Below are positions 1 through 11,177 of a stretch of 64,000 bases of DNA, one piece after another. A program made the translations under genes and the position numbers. The notes beneath the pieces are model-generated. The model ran no database searches and was not told where the DNA came from. It worked only from the letters and a program-made list of their open reading frames with translations. Within the stretch, counting starts at the first letter, position 1. Every line of letters starts with the position of its first letter. Source of the DNA: Verticillium longisporum (lineage: Eukaryota > Ascomycota > Sordariomycetes > Glomerellales > Plectosphaerellaceae); the NCBI GenBank assembly GCA_019188255.1, contig JAETXT010000012.1, positions 1,240,001-1,304,000 of the forward strand, given 5' to 3'.

Positions 1-2680
1 GCGACTGCATATATCCTGAGTCGAGGAGAAAGCCGGCCTTCAAGCGGAGAAATGTGAGAGAGCTGGAAGAAAGGCTAGGTATCTCATCGCCTTGCCCCTT
101 TTTCGCAGTTCCTGTGAATCGTCTACTCACTCCCTTCAGCACAGGTCGAAGGTCTTCTCAAGGAGAGCAACACAAGGCCATTCAATCCCGCCAATTGGGC
201 CAACCTTCCGCAAGATCAATGGCCGACAGGGGTCTTTGACGACTTTCTTATTGATCCCGATATTGAAATGGCAAAACATCGCGCCTCCATCCCAGGATCA
301 GAGAGCCTGCTGCAGAATGCGGCCGTGCCAGGCCTCGAGGTGCCTCCAACGTTCGCGCCATCGGGGGAGTTGATGGCGCTTGGACTGACGGAGCCACTGC
401 CCCCCTTTGAGTTGATGGAGGAAATGTAAGTCCTGGAATATCATTCTTGAGTACACCAATACTGATGTGGCTAGGAACAACACATACTTTCAGCGCCAGC
501 ACCCTTTCCTTCCCATGATTCATCCGGGACGGTATTTCCAGGCCTTTTACTCGGTACCGCATAAAAGGCCCCCCATGTGCCTACAGTATGCCATCTGGGC
601 GACAGCGTCTAGTGGTCATGAGAAGTATTCGCAATATCATGACGTGTTCTACAAGCGCGCCCGACAATATGCGGACAATGATGAGATGCGGGTATGTCTG
701 AAAAGTATGTAATTTTGGTACACGAGGAGAAGCTCACTCGTTTCAGGGCTATGGCGAACACTTTGTCACGATAGCTCACGCCCAGACATGGGGACTCCTT
801 GCGATGACCGAAGCTCGCAGCATGCTATTCACGAGAGCTGTCATGAGTTCGGCCAAGGCAGTCCGTCTTGTAGAGATGATGGGCCTGCACCGAATTGACG
901 GTGCTGGACACGACATGGCTCCTACACTGGCGCCGCCCAAGGACTGGACGGACGTCGAGGAGCGCCGCAGAGTGTTCTGGGGTGTCTTTACGATTGACTG
1001 CCATGCAAGTATATCTACTGGCTGGCCGACGTTGATCGATCCCCACGATGTGAGTTCTTTGGCAGCATGTACTCTGGTGTTCTCAGTGCTAAACTATGAT
1101 GCCAGATCACAACAAACCTGCCTTCTTCAGAAGAAGCCTTCAACGAGTGCCGGGAGGAGAGGACCTCCAGTCTAGCAGAAGCTTTCTCTGGGGCTTGGTA
1201 CTCGACGTTCTCGGGCGCGATCATCATCTGCCACATTTTCAACGAGATTCTACGGCATGTCCACCGAACCAAGACAACAGACCGCCCAGAAGACGTTGAG
1301 CTTGGAGGGTTCTGGCACAAGCATCGAGAGCTCGATAACATAATCTCCAGTGCGTTCATGTTCATGCCCGAAAAGTTCCGACTACCGAAAAACCTGCGGA
1401 ACCCGACAGCCGTGCACACCAACCTCAATCTGCATGCCGGTATCATTTGCCTGCACCATGCTGCCGTCGAGAAGGTCGAGACCTACAATTTACCCGAGTC
1501 TTTGCGTATCGCGTCTCAATCGCGGTTGAGAACGGCGGCAGAGGAGATCGTTAACATTGTCCGGCTATCGCGTAATGTGAGCCCCGGGTTTGTATGTATA
1601 CCCTGCCGCGCCTTGTCGGTCCGCTCGTGTCTGTCAGTGCTAACGGCTTTGCAGAAAAGCCCTCTCGCCGCGCTGTCCATGTACTGTGCTGTATCAGTCT
1701 ATGTCTACATCGTCAAGATAAGCCCACAGTCCGGACTCTCGCGCACTGATTTTAATAACCTTGAATTTCTGATAAATGCCATGGAATCTATTGCCAAGAA
1801 CCATCTCATCACGCAGGCGTTCCTGCAACAAATCTGCGCCGACGTCGAGATGAACGGCCTAGCCTCTGTCATTAACTTGCCAAGCTTGGCGAACCACAGG
1901 AATGCGTTTGGATGGTCGTCTCCCAATGTTCCCCTGCTCGTCAAGAGTTATCTCACGAAGCACACTGGGATCCAGCCACCGCTATCGGGCAGGCTGCCTC
2001 CCGGCAACCGCCACCCATCCAATGCTTGCCTGGGACAGTCTGGCTCGAGCGTGGAAGAGCTGAATGATCCGCCTGGGTTCAGCAATGTGCTGCCGCTTTC
2101 AGCACAAGACCTTCAGGGCAAGAGGAAGCGGCCGGCACAACCAACACAATTTCCCGAGGATCCGGGTTCAGAGTACGACAACATCAACTTCAACGACGTG
2201 GGCACCCACGAATCTTTTAGCATGTCGGGTCGAGGTATGTACGGCAGCGGTCTGCTTCGCGCCACGGGGATCGCACCCCGAGCCAACACAAGGCCAGTCG
2301 TCCTGCCGCATAGGACAAGCACAACGGCATCACCTTCGATGTACAACATCAGCACACCCTCCCAGGCCACGAGTGGGGAGACGCCTGGCCCGAGCATGGG
2401 GTTCGTGGAGGGCGAAGACACGGGTGTCGGTTCTCTGACCCACGAAGGGCTTCCTCCTCTCACGTCGGCAATCCCACCTTCGTTCTTAGGGGCTTTCGGC
2501 ATGCCAAGCTCCTTCATGTTTTCACCTGATGAGAACAGCATGGGAGACATGCCGCTAGGCGCAGCCGGGGCTGCTGGGGCCGGGACTGGACCGTCGGGGG
2601 TGGACCCGTGGGCCATATTGGCAGGAAACGAGGAGGGAAGTTGGCCATCGGCAGGTCTCGCTGGGGCCAGAACGAACTGA
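1..2680 (+). CDS. Zn2Cys6 fungal transcription factor (5' partial)
   Basis: This gene is cut by the left edge. The visible coding exons are <1-78, 140-425, 475-691, 747-1049, 1106-1591 and 1655-2680, which give about 797 residues in one frame. The first exon encodes the last Cys of a Zn2Cys6 cluster (D-C-I-Y-P) and a basic linker. It splices into LEERLAQVEGLLKE, the usual coiled-coil dimerisation start, and this fixes the 139/140 acceptor. The middle homology (fungal_trans) region follows, with the hallmarks ERRRVFWGVFTIDCHAS and ITTNLPSSEEAF. The C-terminal about 250 residues are Pro/Ser/Gly-rich and probably disordered or activating. The protein is inferred to be a DNA-binding nuclear regulator with an unknown target. 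The 63-nt intron 1592-1654 is in frame and has no stop, so its retention would be translatable. The family call is firm, but no specific orthologue is claimed. Confidence 0.9.
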
Positions 2681-3274
2681 ACATGCTACAGATTTTCGGC
2701 GTAACGGGTTTGATCATTTCGGCGTCTTGTATAAGAAAAATATCCTGGGTGGGAGTGACCAAGGAATGGGAGGCGTAGTTGGATGACGCTGGGGAAATAT
2801 GCGGGCTATTCCAGGCAGCAACTGAATGCAATGCCAGATTTGTTAGAAAGATCATGTTTGCGAGGAACATGGACATCATTGGTGGATGGGAGTAACATTG
2901 AGGGCTGTAGGAAGATGGGAGCCTTGGAGGATTACGCAGTGCCCAGTCCACAAGTGTGACAGTGTTGGCGTCAAGACTGATTGTGGTAAGACAAAACTCA
3001 CGTGACCGTCAGTTTGCCGATTCGGCACCGACGCTGGGTGATGTCTTATGATGTTCCGGGCGCCGCGAATGCGATCAATCGAGCCATTGACTGTAGTCGA
3101 TCTGGGGACTAAGCCTTTGTTAGTCTTCTTGCTCCTCTCTTGTCACTTCTCAGCCCTCCTGAGTCAGTGGGGGAGCATCCAGAGCGGCCCTTTGAGGCGC
3201 AACTTCGCCTCCGTAGCCCGGTGCGGCCAAGTACCTACCTGCCTCCCGTTACCTTATACAAGGTAGAGACCCCC
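2681..3274. other. Intergenic gap between two tandem Zn2Cys6 genes
   Basis: No gene is seen here. The stretch should contain the 3' end of the upstream regulator and the promoter of the next. A short TACCTACCTGCC motif at about 3232-3243 belongs to the ACCT-type repeats scattered through this window. Confidence 0.5.
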
Positions 3275-5616
3275 ATGTCCGGCAAAGCCTCCTTGGTGCC
3301 GGACCCGACGCCGACAAGGATCAGGCGGAATACAGCCTGCACGAGCTGCCGCGATTCCAAGGTACGCTTTCTTGCCATTAACTATCATCAGCAGTCATCT
3401 TCCCTGCAGAGACATTGTGCCGGACCAGCCCAGGCTTGTGCTCCCATGGCAGGGCGGCTCTGCACCTCCTGCTGTGAAGCTCGTGCGGTCACGCTGACAT
3501 GATGCATACAAGGTCAAATGCAACGCGAGCTCGGCGCCTGATCAGTCATGTCACCGCTGTTGCAAGCTTGGGATCCAGTGCGTGGTGGACAGGTCGCACA
3601 AGCGCACGACGCGACGAAGGTCTGTGAGCGGTCGAGGGCAGCGCCGAACGTTTTGCCGTTGCATCTCATAGCGATATATCACTGACTTGTACTCTGTTAG
3701 CAAACTAGAGGAGCTCGAGAAGGAGATGCTCACCATAAAAAATGCCGTGCAAAATGCGCCGGGGCTCACGCCGAGCCCGACTCCGCACGGCCGACTGACA
3801 GGGCCGGCGTCGGGGCCGTCTCCAGACCTCAGCCCCACAACCTACTCATCTCTCCCTGAGCGGCCGAGAGCATCACTGCCGGCTTTGCCATCTCCCCAGA
3901 ACCCCGAACGTGGGGCCCGACTCGCGCCAGCAACAGAGGTCTATTTGACCCCAACGTCTGAACCTCATCAGCCAACTCAGCCGTGGGCTCTGGGTTCCAA
4001 AGTCCTCCCTGGGGACGAAGTCGAGTACTACTTTGATCATTACTTCAAGCACTTTCACCCCTACTTTCCCACCGTGCGCATTCGTGAACCCAACAGGGTT
4101 TACGCTGCCAGTCCTATCCTCTTCTGGACCATCATAACCGTCGCCTGTCGCGCTTACGCCTGCGATGCAGAGCTCTTCTCCTTCCTGGCGCAGAACCTCC
4201 CGCGAGAGGTCTGGGCCGTTGCCATGACGCCGCCCCTCGACCTGCCCGCCATCAACGCCCTGCTCGTCTTGTCGGCATGGCCGTTTCCCTCGGCCAACAA
4301 CTCTAGTGACCCGTCGTCTTCGTATGTGGCCATCGCCATGAACGCTTCTCTCATGCTGGGTCTGCACACGGGACGGGGCGCGCACAGGGAATTTTCAAAT
4401 GTCTACCTTCACAGGACGGCAACTGACGAAGAAGCTTGTTATACGTGGACGGGTTACAATATTCTCGCGCAAAGGTGAGTTCCCTCACCCCGTGGCTCCC
4501 CCAAAGATAGAAGGACCAGGACTCGCAGCAGCAGAGATAACCCGCTTTCCTTTCACACCCGCCCAAAAGCTAAACCTCTCAAGGATCGCCTCGATAAACG
4601 GATACCCCCCGCCGGCAGGCTTCTTCAACGAAGCGGCGAGCAGGGTCTCGGGCGGCCAGCCGCTGCCCGAGACAATGGGCTACTTCGGCCTCCTCTACGA
4701 GGCGCAGAAGTTCTGCAACCGCCTCAGCCGGAGCGTGCTCGCCGTCGTCGAGGACGCCGAGAGCGTGCCGGACGCCGTGCTGCGCCTGCTCGAAGACGAC
4801 TTTTCGCGCGTCAGGGCCACGCTCGCGCGCCACGAGACGACCGAGCTCGAGCGCTTCACGCTCCTCGCGGCGCAGCTCGAGATGCAGACGTACGCGCTCG
4901 CGCCCGTGGCGGCGACACCCGTGGCGACGCTCAGGGGCAACGTCAACCGGCTCTACGGCACGGCGCAGCAGGTGGTCGAGGCGGCGGTGCGGCTCGATGG
5001 CGAGGACGGCGACGGCGGGCGGACGGGGCCGCGGTTCCTGGTGCACGCGCCGTACAACATTCATCGTACCGTGTTTGATGCCGTCGCTGTCGTTTTCGAC
5101 GCGCTCATGTCAGGGTTCGCCGACGGGGTGGAGGATCCGGACGCCGAGGTGCGGGCTGTGCTGGCGGTTGTGAAGCGGTGCGTTGTGCGGGAGGGGGACC
5201 TCGCGAGCTGGGTCTTGAGGCTGCTGGAGACGTGCTGGGGGGTGCGGCATCGGCTGGGCGTGCTGGAGGCGCCGGTGACGGAGTGTCCGAGGCGGGTTGG
5301 GGCCCTGGGGGCGTTTGGGTGTGTCAAAAGGTGGAGGAGGCGGCTGGATGCTTTGAGGACGGAGCGGTATGCGCAAATCTGCCAGGGGGGTGATGATGCT
5401 CGTGAGTTCTAGTCCTCTTCTTGTGCTGTTAGGGGGGGTCCCGATTTGTACTGTTTCCTGCTAACAAGCGTAGCTACTGTCACCGCCGAGGATGTTGCGG
5501 TTGGGGATTTGATGCAGGATGTGGACTGGGCCATGTTAATGGATGTTATGGACGATTTTGACTGGGAAGGGAGCGCAAAGGCGGGCGGCGAGCCGAGCCT
5601 CTTGATGCCAGGATAA
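3275..5616 (+). CDS. Zn2Cys6 transcription factor with fungal_trans domain
   Basis: The exons are 3275-3361, 3513-3619, 3701-4474, 4584-5401 and 5474-5616 (642 aa). The ATG at 3275 was chosen because the zinc cluster starts 20 residues later. Cysteines 22, 25, 32, 42, 45 and 52 fit C-x2-C-x6-C-x9-C-x2-C-x6-C. The basic linker runs into KLEELEKEMLTIKNA, a coiled coil for dimerisation. A Pro/Ser linker follows, then the regulatory middle region starting at EVEYYFDHYFKHFHPYFPTV. The last exon encodes an acidic-aromatic tail (DWAMLMDVMDDFDWEG) typical of an activation domain. It is a nuclear DNA-binding regulator with unknown targets. The 4600-5400 segment is markedly GC-richer than its flanks. 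The acceptor at 4583 restores RIASINGYPPP, which resembles the conserved S-L-G-x-P-P region. The family is certain; the exact acceptor of intron 3 is likely. Confidence 0.9.
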
Positions 5617-6051
5617 AATTCTCAGTTGTGGACAAGTGAAACATACACGAGGCAGATGAGTGATGAACGTATGTAATAGAAAATGGTATGAACATACAAT
5701 AGGTAGGAAACAATGCAGATCATAGATATCCATGATGATTATAGAGAATAAGTATGCCTTGAAGATAGAAAGGCTCAACGAACATAAAAGATAGTAACAG
5801 TGGATATGCAGAGAAGCCAGTCACATTGACTGCCATACGTATGATGACCTGCAATAACCAGAGGCGATGCTAACCTCCAAGAAAAATGTTTATTATTGTT
5901 GTATGTGATAACTTCATCAGAAGTGGAAAGCGACTGGTAAACAATGGCTATGGAAGCAAACCATGATCTGCAAGATAGCATTTGGCAATTAGTCGTATAA
6001 CAACGTACTGTCACTATGCTTGATGATCGAATGATGAACAATGTGTATTTG
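5617..6051. other. AT-rich convergent intergenic gap
   Basis: No gene is recognised. The stretch lies between a plus-strand and a minus-strand gene, so it should hold only their 3' UTRs. It is clearly AT-richer than the coding DNA on either side. Confidence 0.5.
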
Positions 6052-7074
6052 CTATTCTGTATTCTTGTCTTTTTTCTTAAACTCGCCTACCCGCCTTACA
6101 ACCTCGTCCACGTAAAGTAATGGCAACTTCTGCACTCTCTCATCCTCTTCCGTCAGTAGCAGGTCGCCAGTCTCGAGGTACGCCTCCCGAAACGACTCCC
6201 AGTGCCTCTCATCAGCCTCCAATCCTGTACCCGGTCTCGGATAAAACGGATCGTTCCTGTAAAACTTGACAACAGCATGCGCAACGCCCTCCTCATCCAT
6301 CGAAAGCTTCCGACAGCAATCAAAATCTAACACCCAAAGAACATGACTCCCCAGGGAGCCTTGGTCAAACAACTTTCCACCGGGAGCAAATGTCGCACCC
6401 TCGCCCAGGCCCCGAGCTGGTGCGAGCACAAACTCGACATCATTCGCATCCACTCGAGCTCTCCAATGCATAAATGCCAAAGCCTGTGCCATGGCAGCCG
6501 CGTATGCCGGTAGATCAAGCCCGAGATCCTCGATCTGGTCTGCGTGGAGAGGGTAATTTCTCAGACTGAAAGCCGCGAAGCGCGAGGCAGCCCTTCGCCG
6601 AAAGCGACGGCGGCCGAGATAGGCGCGGATGATGCAGTCTTCATTCTTAGGGTCGGCGAGTATGCTTTCGCGTATAGGCTCGGGGCAGTACTTCTCGACG
6701 AGGAGGCGGCGAGCAGACTCTGGTATTGGAGGGATGCGCTCGGAGAGCAGGGCATTACAAGAGGTGTAGTTTTCTGGTAATTGGGGCAATATACCAGACC
6801 AAGCGGCGTCGTCAGCGGTGAGAAAGCCGTGACAGAGTGGGATGTTGATCTGATGGCTCTGTATTGAGGATGATGATAGCTGGCGAGCACCAATCGCTGC
6901 TCGGAGGAGTGTGCGGTGGATATCATGTTCATTGAGTAGGGACCGGCCAGGGCCACCATCCTCACGTTTGAGGGCGATGCTGGATTTACTGGCCCAGACG
7001 GATCCGCAATGGCCCATTCCAATTCTCTCAATGGCCGATTCACTGCCCGTGATGGTAATGATAGCAGTTTCCAT
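6052..7074 (-). CDS. DUF3669 domain protein
   Basis: A single-exon gene of 340 aa on the minus strand. The C-terminal half carries the hallmarks of the fungal DUF3669 family: a VLDFDCCR segment, then GVAHAVVKFYRNDPFYPRP. The N-terminus contains a glycine-containing stretch (IGMGHCGSVWASKSSIALKRE) that resembles the nucleotide-binding loop and lysine of kinase-like folds. A remote relation to protein kinases is therefore plausible but not shown. The family occurs widely in filamentous ascomycetes and is functionally uncharacterised. It is sometimes annotated as a zinc-finger protein without good reason. No signal peptide or membrane segment is seen. The ATG at 7074 is the first in frame and leads directly into the conserved part. 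Confidence 0.8.
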   Translation of the reverse strand: METAIITITGSESAIERIGMGHCGSVWASKSSIALKREDGGPGRSLLNEHDIHRTLLRAAIGARQLSSSSIQSHQINIPLCHGFLTADDAAWSGILPQLPENYTSCNALLSERIPPIPESARRLLVEKYCPEPIRESILADPKNEDCIIRAYLGRRRFRRRAASRFAAFSLRNYPLHADQIEDLGLDLPAYAAAMAQALAFMHWRARVDANDVEFVLAPARGLGEGATFAPGGKLFDQGSLGSHVLWVLDFDCCRKLSMDEEGVAHAVVKFYRNDPFYPRPGTGLEADERHWESFREAYLETGDLLLTEEDERVQKLPLLYVDEVVRRVGEFKKKDKNTE

Positions 7075-7615
7075 GTTGTTGGGGCAGAAAGTGGCTCGTC
7101 TGTGTTGAATACACCTGTTTCTTTGGTGATTTCTTGTTGTAGTGGTATTGTTGCTGCTTTATGATTTTGATGGCAGAGAATTCATAATCAGAGAAATCCA
7201 GCTGGTCTACGTATTCGATCTCGCGGAGTTAGGTTTGGGAAAGTCAGGTGCAGAGGAATGTCCTTACCGGCCGCAAAATATTTCAGCCACGAACTACGTC
7301 CCAAACCTAATACCTGGTGTTGGCCTACCTTTCTGCGCAACTGACAGCAAGTTCATTCAAATTCAAATCGATATCATCGCACGTGATGCATATTAGCTAC
7401 AAAAGAAAATACGCAACGGTGAGCCACACACTTTGTAGGTTGCATCACAAGATATCTGAATTTGCTCGTAGTACACGACCATTCCGGGTTTTAGCACGGG
7501 GCAAGGGTTAAAAGAAAAAGAAGAAAACAGCAGGCCGTGTCCAGTTGTAACATGGTTTGTGATCTATTTCGGGGCCAAAGGCTTCATATCACGGGTATCA
7601 TCAGGATCATCAGGT
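7075..7615. other. Intergenic gap (promoter of the DUF3669 gene)
   Basis: No gene is recognised. It contains the upstream region of the minus-strand DUF3669 gene and the 3' end of the PEBP gene. The composition is AT-rich. Confidence 0.5.
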
Positions 7616-8339
7616 CTACTCCCAGCGCCTCTCGCAGCTCGCTGTCCACACGCCCCAACCAAGCACCAACCCTTGAATGACTTTGCTATATTCCTTCCTC
7701 GTAGCCCTCGACTCGAGAAGTGTCACGTCCAGCTGTCTACTGAGGGCCACGACTTGAAATGAGTCTTTCAACGAAGCCGTGTCAGTAATAAATTAAGACG
7801 AGAGATTCTAAGCTGGTCATTTTCTCACATCGATGCAGTCCATGGTTCAGCATGGGTTTCGGCGCCGTGTACACTTTCTTTTTGCTGTTGCGGCCGAAAT
7901 GAAAGCCGCCGTCGAGTGTGCACTTTTCGTCATCGACGACAACAAAGTCCTCTGGTTCAAGGCTCAGCTTTGTGGCTGGTATACCGGCATATAAGCCGTG
8001 AACAACAGGCCTGCACCTCGGGGCATCCAGGTCCTCGATAATGAGCAGCCACTCGCGGACCTCGTCCTTGATAGACGCTGGACAGTCCCACGAGAGACAG
8101 GGCATGCGACCGCATTCTTTGAAGAGGTCGTTGTGGAGGTACTCGGCGTTTAATTCGGCGGGAGAAGGACCACAGTCTGAGGAGACAATGGTGATGGTCG
8201 GGTCCGGGTGGACAACGAACGCGGGGCCGTGATGGAAGGGCCGATCATCGAGGGAAGAGATGTTCCTGGCTCGCTTCAGAAGACAGCCGAGGGTTTTCTC
8301 GAGGCGGGGCGCGATGAGATGAATGCTGGAAGTCATCAT
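7616..8339 (-). CDS. PEBP / YbhB-YbcL family protein
   Basis: Two exons, 8339-7829 and 7764-7616 (219 aa), with a 64-nt intron at 7765-7828. Joining them restores the family signature: PMLNHGLHRY followed by SFQVVALSRQLD and a C-terminal LVLGWGVWTASCERRWE. Without the splice the frame runs into a nonsense tail. The N-terminal part has SSDCGPSPAELN and MPCLSWDCP, matching the ligand-pocket side of the phosphatidylethanolamine-binding fold. The start at 8339 was preferred over the longer frame to 8477 because homologues begin near IHLIAPRLEKTLGCLL. It is probably a cytosolic small-molecule or phospholipid-binding protein. Fungal YbhB-type members have no firmly known substrate. No signal peptide is seen. 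Confidence 0.85.
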
Positions 8340-9128
8340 ATGATGATGTGTTTTTACTTCTAAAAATTTGCCTTGCAGGTGAATCGTTGTTCGCCTGGAC
8401 TCGGACAATCTAGGGTAGTGACTGGTGTATGCCAGTGCGGGCAGAGAGATGCAGGTGATTGATGTGATATGGGTCACGACAGTAAGGTTAGGTAGTCATC
8501 ATTGAAGTACTAAATCGGGCTCCGGCGCCGCCAGGTCGTCTGAGATTGATGCTCTGGGATGTGGAGGGCGCAGACTGCGGACGGTGCCGAGTCGGCGACA
8601 TAATACGATGAGTTGAGGCTCATTCGTGTACAATTGAGGCGCAGCTACGATGTGACATGACAAGACGTGATTCTTTGAGTTGAACACGATCACAGCTGTC
8701 GACGAAAGTACCTACGCGAAGGATGTCGAGGTGCTTGTACATTATGCGTAGCGGGCAGGTGAATAGGAGCCGGTGATGGATACCTGCTTCGGCAAGGTTG
8801 GTACCTAGGCATCGTGGAATAGGTAGGAGAGGCAGAACGGGCCGCCTTGCTCCTGCTAAGGCCTACCGTTTTAGGCCAGGGCGGCTGCGATGGCCCAAGC
8901 TCTCGGGATGCAGCTGCCGAAACAACACCTATGGTGAGGCAGTAGCAGCGGAATTAGCTCACTGTTCTCCGTGTCCGATACCTGGCTTTCCTTGCCTCGG
9001 CTGCTGTTTGGGTCTTGGCAGATCTGTACCTCAAGTTGAAGGCAACTAGACATCTACCTCTGTATTCTACAGCCCTGACGCCATCCTCGAATTGTATCGC
9101 TACCTATAATCCTTCCATCACGCCCAGC
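8340..9128. other. Divergent promoter region, PEBP gene / PrpF gene
   Basis: No coding sequence is recognised. The gap separates the minus-strand PEBP start from the plus-strand PrpF start and so serves as a divergent promoter region. TACCTAGG and AATAGGTAGG motifs occur at about 8800-8825. Confidence 0.5.
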
Positions 9129-10382
9129 ATGTCAGGCATGTTTCGGTATGCTGCAGCGGCGCCACGACAGGCGGTCTGGGCGACTGCTCGAAGTCTGCCA
9201 GCCGCTCCTTGGTCTCAACAGACATTCTCCTCATCTTCAAAATCATCGTCCCGACCTGCAAACCGTAGCTTCCCTGCCATCTTCATTCGTGGCGGCACAT
9301 CCAATGGCCTCGTCATACACAGGAGCGACCTCCCTCCCGAGGAAGACTGGCACACCGTTTTACCTGCTGCCATGGGTTCGCCAGACCCTTACGGCAGGCA
9401 ATTGGACGGCATGGGCTCTGGCATATCGTCCACTTCCAAGATCATCATCCTCTCACCACCATCACGCCCCGGTGTTGATGTCGACTATACCTTCGTACAG
9501 GTCGGCATCAAGGACGGAAAGCTCGACATGGCGGGCAACTGTGGTAATCTCTCGTCTGCCGTTGGGCCCATGAGTCTTGATGAAGGTCTCGTCACAACCC
9601 CACAGCTCACTACTGTCGACGGCCACACTGTAGCATCCGTCCGCATATTCAACACCAACACCTCCAAGACGATCGTCTCGCAATTTCGTGTCGAAGGTAG
9701 TCCACCCCGTTTCGTCCCGCATGGCGACTACATCATGGACGGGGTGCCTGGCCCCAGCAGCAAAATCACACTCAAATTCGTCGACCCTGCTGGTGCCAAA
9801 ACAGGCAAGGCTCTGCCGACGGGCAACCCCGTGGACATTCTTTGCCTCGATGACGGATCATCCATTGCAGCGTCACTCGTCGACGTCAGCAATCCGGGCG
9901 TCTTCATCCGAGTGGCCGACCTCAACCTACCGAACCCCGGGAGCCTCACTCCAGACTCGGTTGAAGCGGACCTGCCGCTGAAGGCCAAGCTGGCAAACAT
10001 TAGGGCTGCTGGTGCCGCAGCCATGGGCCTAGATCCCACCATTGAGAGCGTTCCCAAGATTGTCCTTCTCTTCCCTCGCGACAACTTGTCCGGCGCCGAT
10101 TCGGACGTAGATGTCCGCTGTCTGGCGCTGTCCATGGGCCAGGCGCATAAGGCTGTGCCCCTGACCTTGGCACTGTGCCTGGGCGCCTCGTGTCGTATCC
10201 CCGACACGCTGGCGTATCAACTCTTGCCAGAAGCGAGGAGGAGCTCGCAGTCCGCTGTTGTCATTGCTCATCCTAGCGGCAGGGTCGTGATTGGAACGAC
10301 AATGAGCGACGAGGCCGGGATCGCCTCGGCCGACCTTCTCCGTACCGCACGAGTGATCATGCGCGGCCAGGTTTATTTTTGA
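9129..10382 (+). CDS. prpF: PrpF-family 2-methylaconitate isomerase-like protein
   Basis: A single-exon gene of 417 aa. The first about 45 residues (MSGMFRYAAAAPRQAVWATA onward) are rich in Ala, Arg and Ser and lack acidic residues, like a mitochondrial presequence. The PrpF/DapF-like fold follows with FIRGGTSNGL near residue 54, GMGSGISSTSK, and the DMAGNCGN motif around the first catalytic half. PrpF proteins isomerise methylaconitate or methylitaconate double bonds in propionate (methylcitrate) metabolism. The location in mitochondria fits the fungal methylcitrate cycle. No other methylcitrate gene is next to it. The reading frame extends to 9015 only through non-ATG codons, so the ATG at 9129 is preferred. 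The exact substrate is inferred from the family. Confidence 0.88.
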   Translation: MSGMFRYAAAAPRQAVWATARSLPAAPWSQQTFSSSSKSSSRPANRSFPAIFIRGGTSNGLVIHRSDLPPEEDWHTVLPAAMGSPDPYGRQLDGMGSGISSTSKIIILSPPSRPGVDVDYTFVQVGIKDGKLDMAGNCGNLSSAVGPMSLDEGLVTTPQLTTVDGHTVASVRIFNTNTSKTIVSQFRVEGSPPRFVPHGDYIMDGVPGPSSKITLKFVDPAGAKTGKALPTGNPVDILCLDDGSSIAASLVDVSNPGVFIRVADLNLPNPGSLTPDSVEADLPLKAKLANIRAAGAAAMGLDPTIESVPKIVLLFPRDNLSGADSDVDVRCLALSMGQAHKAVPLTLALCLGASCRIPDTLAYQLLPEARRSSQSAVVIAHPSGRVVIGTTMSDEAGIASADLLRTARVIMRGQVYF

Positions 10383-11177
10383 GGACCTCACCCGGCCCTG
10401 CTATGCATTGATAATCAAACTAGCAGTCAGCGCTGTATACTTTCACAATTGCGCACTGGACCTACCTAATTATCCCAACACAGCCCCTGTCACGGCGTGA
10501 TGACATGCCCCCCTGGCTTGTGCAGCGGCAAACTTGCTGCAAAGGACCACGACACCTTTGGCGATCGGCAACTGTACAGCAGCGTCGAACACCAACACGC
10601 TATAATCTGACGTGCAGCGGCCAACACCGACTGAATCCAGGCGGACAGACTCCTATGGCTTCAGCACCCCCGGCTTTCTGAAAATACTTAGATCAACACC
10701 GTCGAACCCACCTCTTTCAGGGTTGCGGCTGGTCAGTTCGATAGGGCTCTGACCGCCAAGTGGGTTCTACCCGATCGCTGGTGACCTGTGGGCTCATGTC
10801 AAACCACGTGCAAGAAGTCGCCGACAAAGTACGCATCGAATTACGCTCTCACAGCTGTCATATCCCAGGTATTTCTGGTGTTCCATTCCATTGGTCTAGG
10901 CCCGACCATCAATTTAAAGACTTCCACCCCCTCCTGGCGCGCGCTGTTATACCGTGGCAGTGCACATGAGGTGCACTCTCACACACGGTCGCTGACTCCA
11001 TATCGGGCCACCTGGTCCTGGCTTCACGGATCTCCTGGCTCGGCCAACCAAGAAGGCAGCTCATATATCCCTCGTTTTCTCGCACTTTCGAGGCACAACA
11101 TGAAAATCATACTTCCAAGAGCTGCGGAAAAATGGATAACTTCAATAACTGCACCGTTGAGGATGGCGCCCTAGTGA
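10383..11177. other. Intergenic gap before the disrupted regulator
   Basis: No convincing gene is seen. Open frames across 10788-11174 start at non-ATG codons and have no recognisable domain. An ATG at 11163 is followed after two codons by TAG TGA in the frame of the next gene. Confidence 0.45.

Noticed and set aside
10734..10765. GTTCGAT sequence flanked by GGTCA/TGACC, resembling a tRNA T-arm
   Set aside because: No acceptor stem, anticodon arm or D-arm could be drawn around it, so no tRNA is called.
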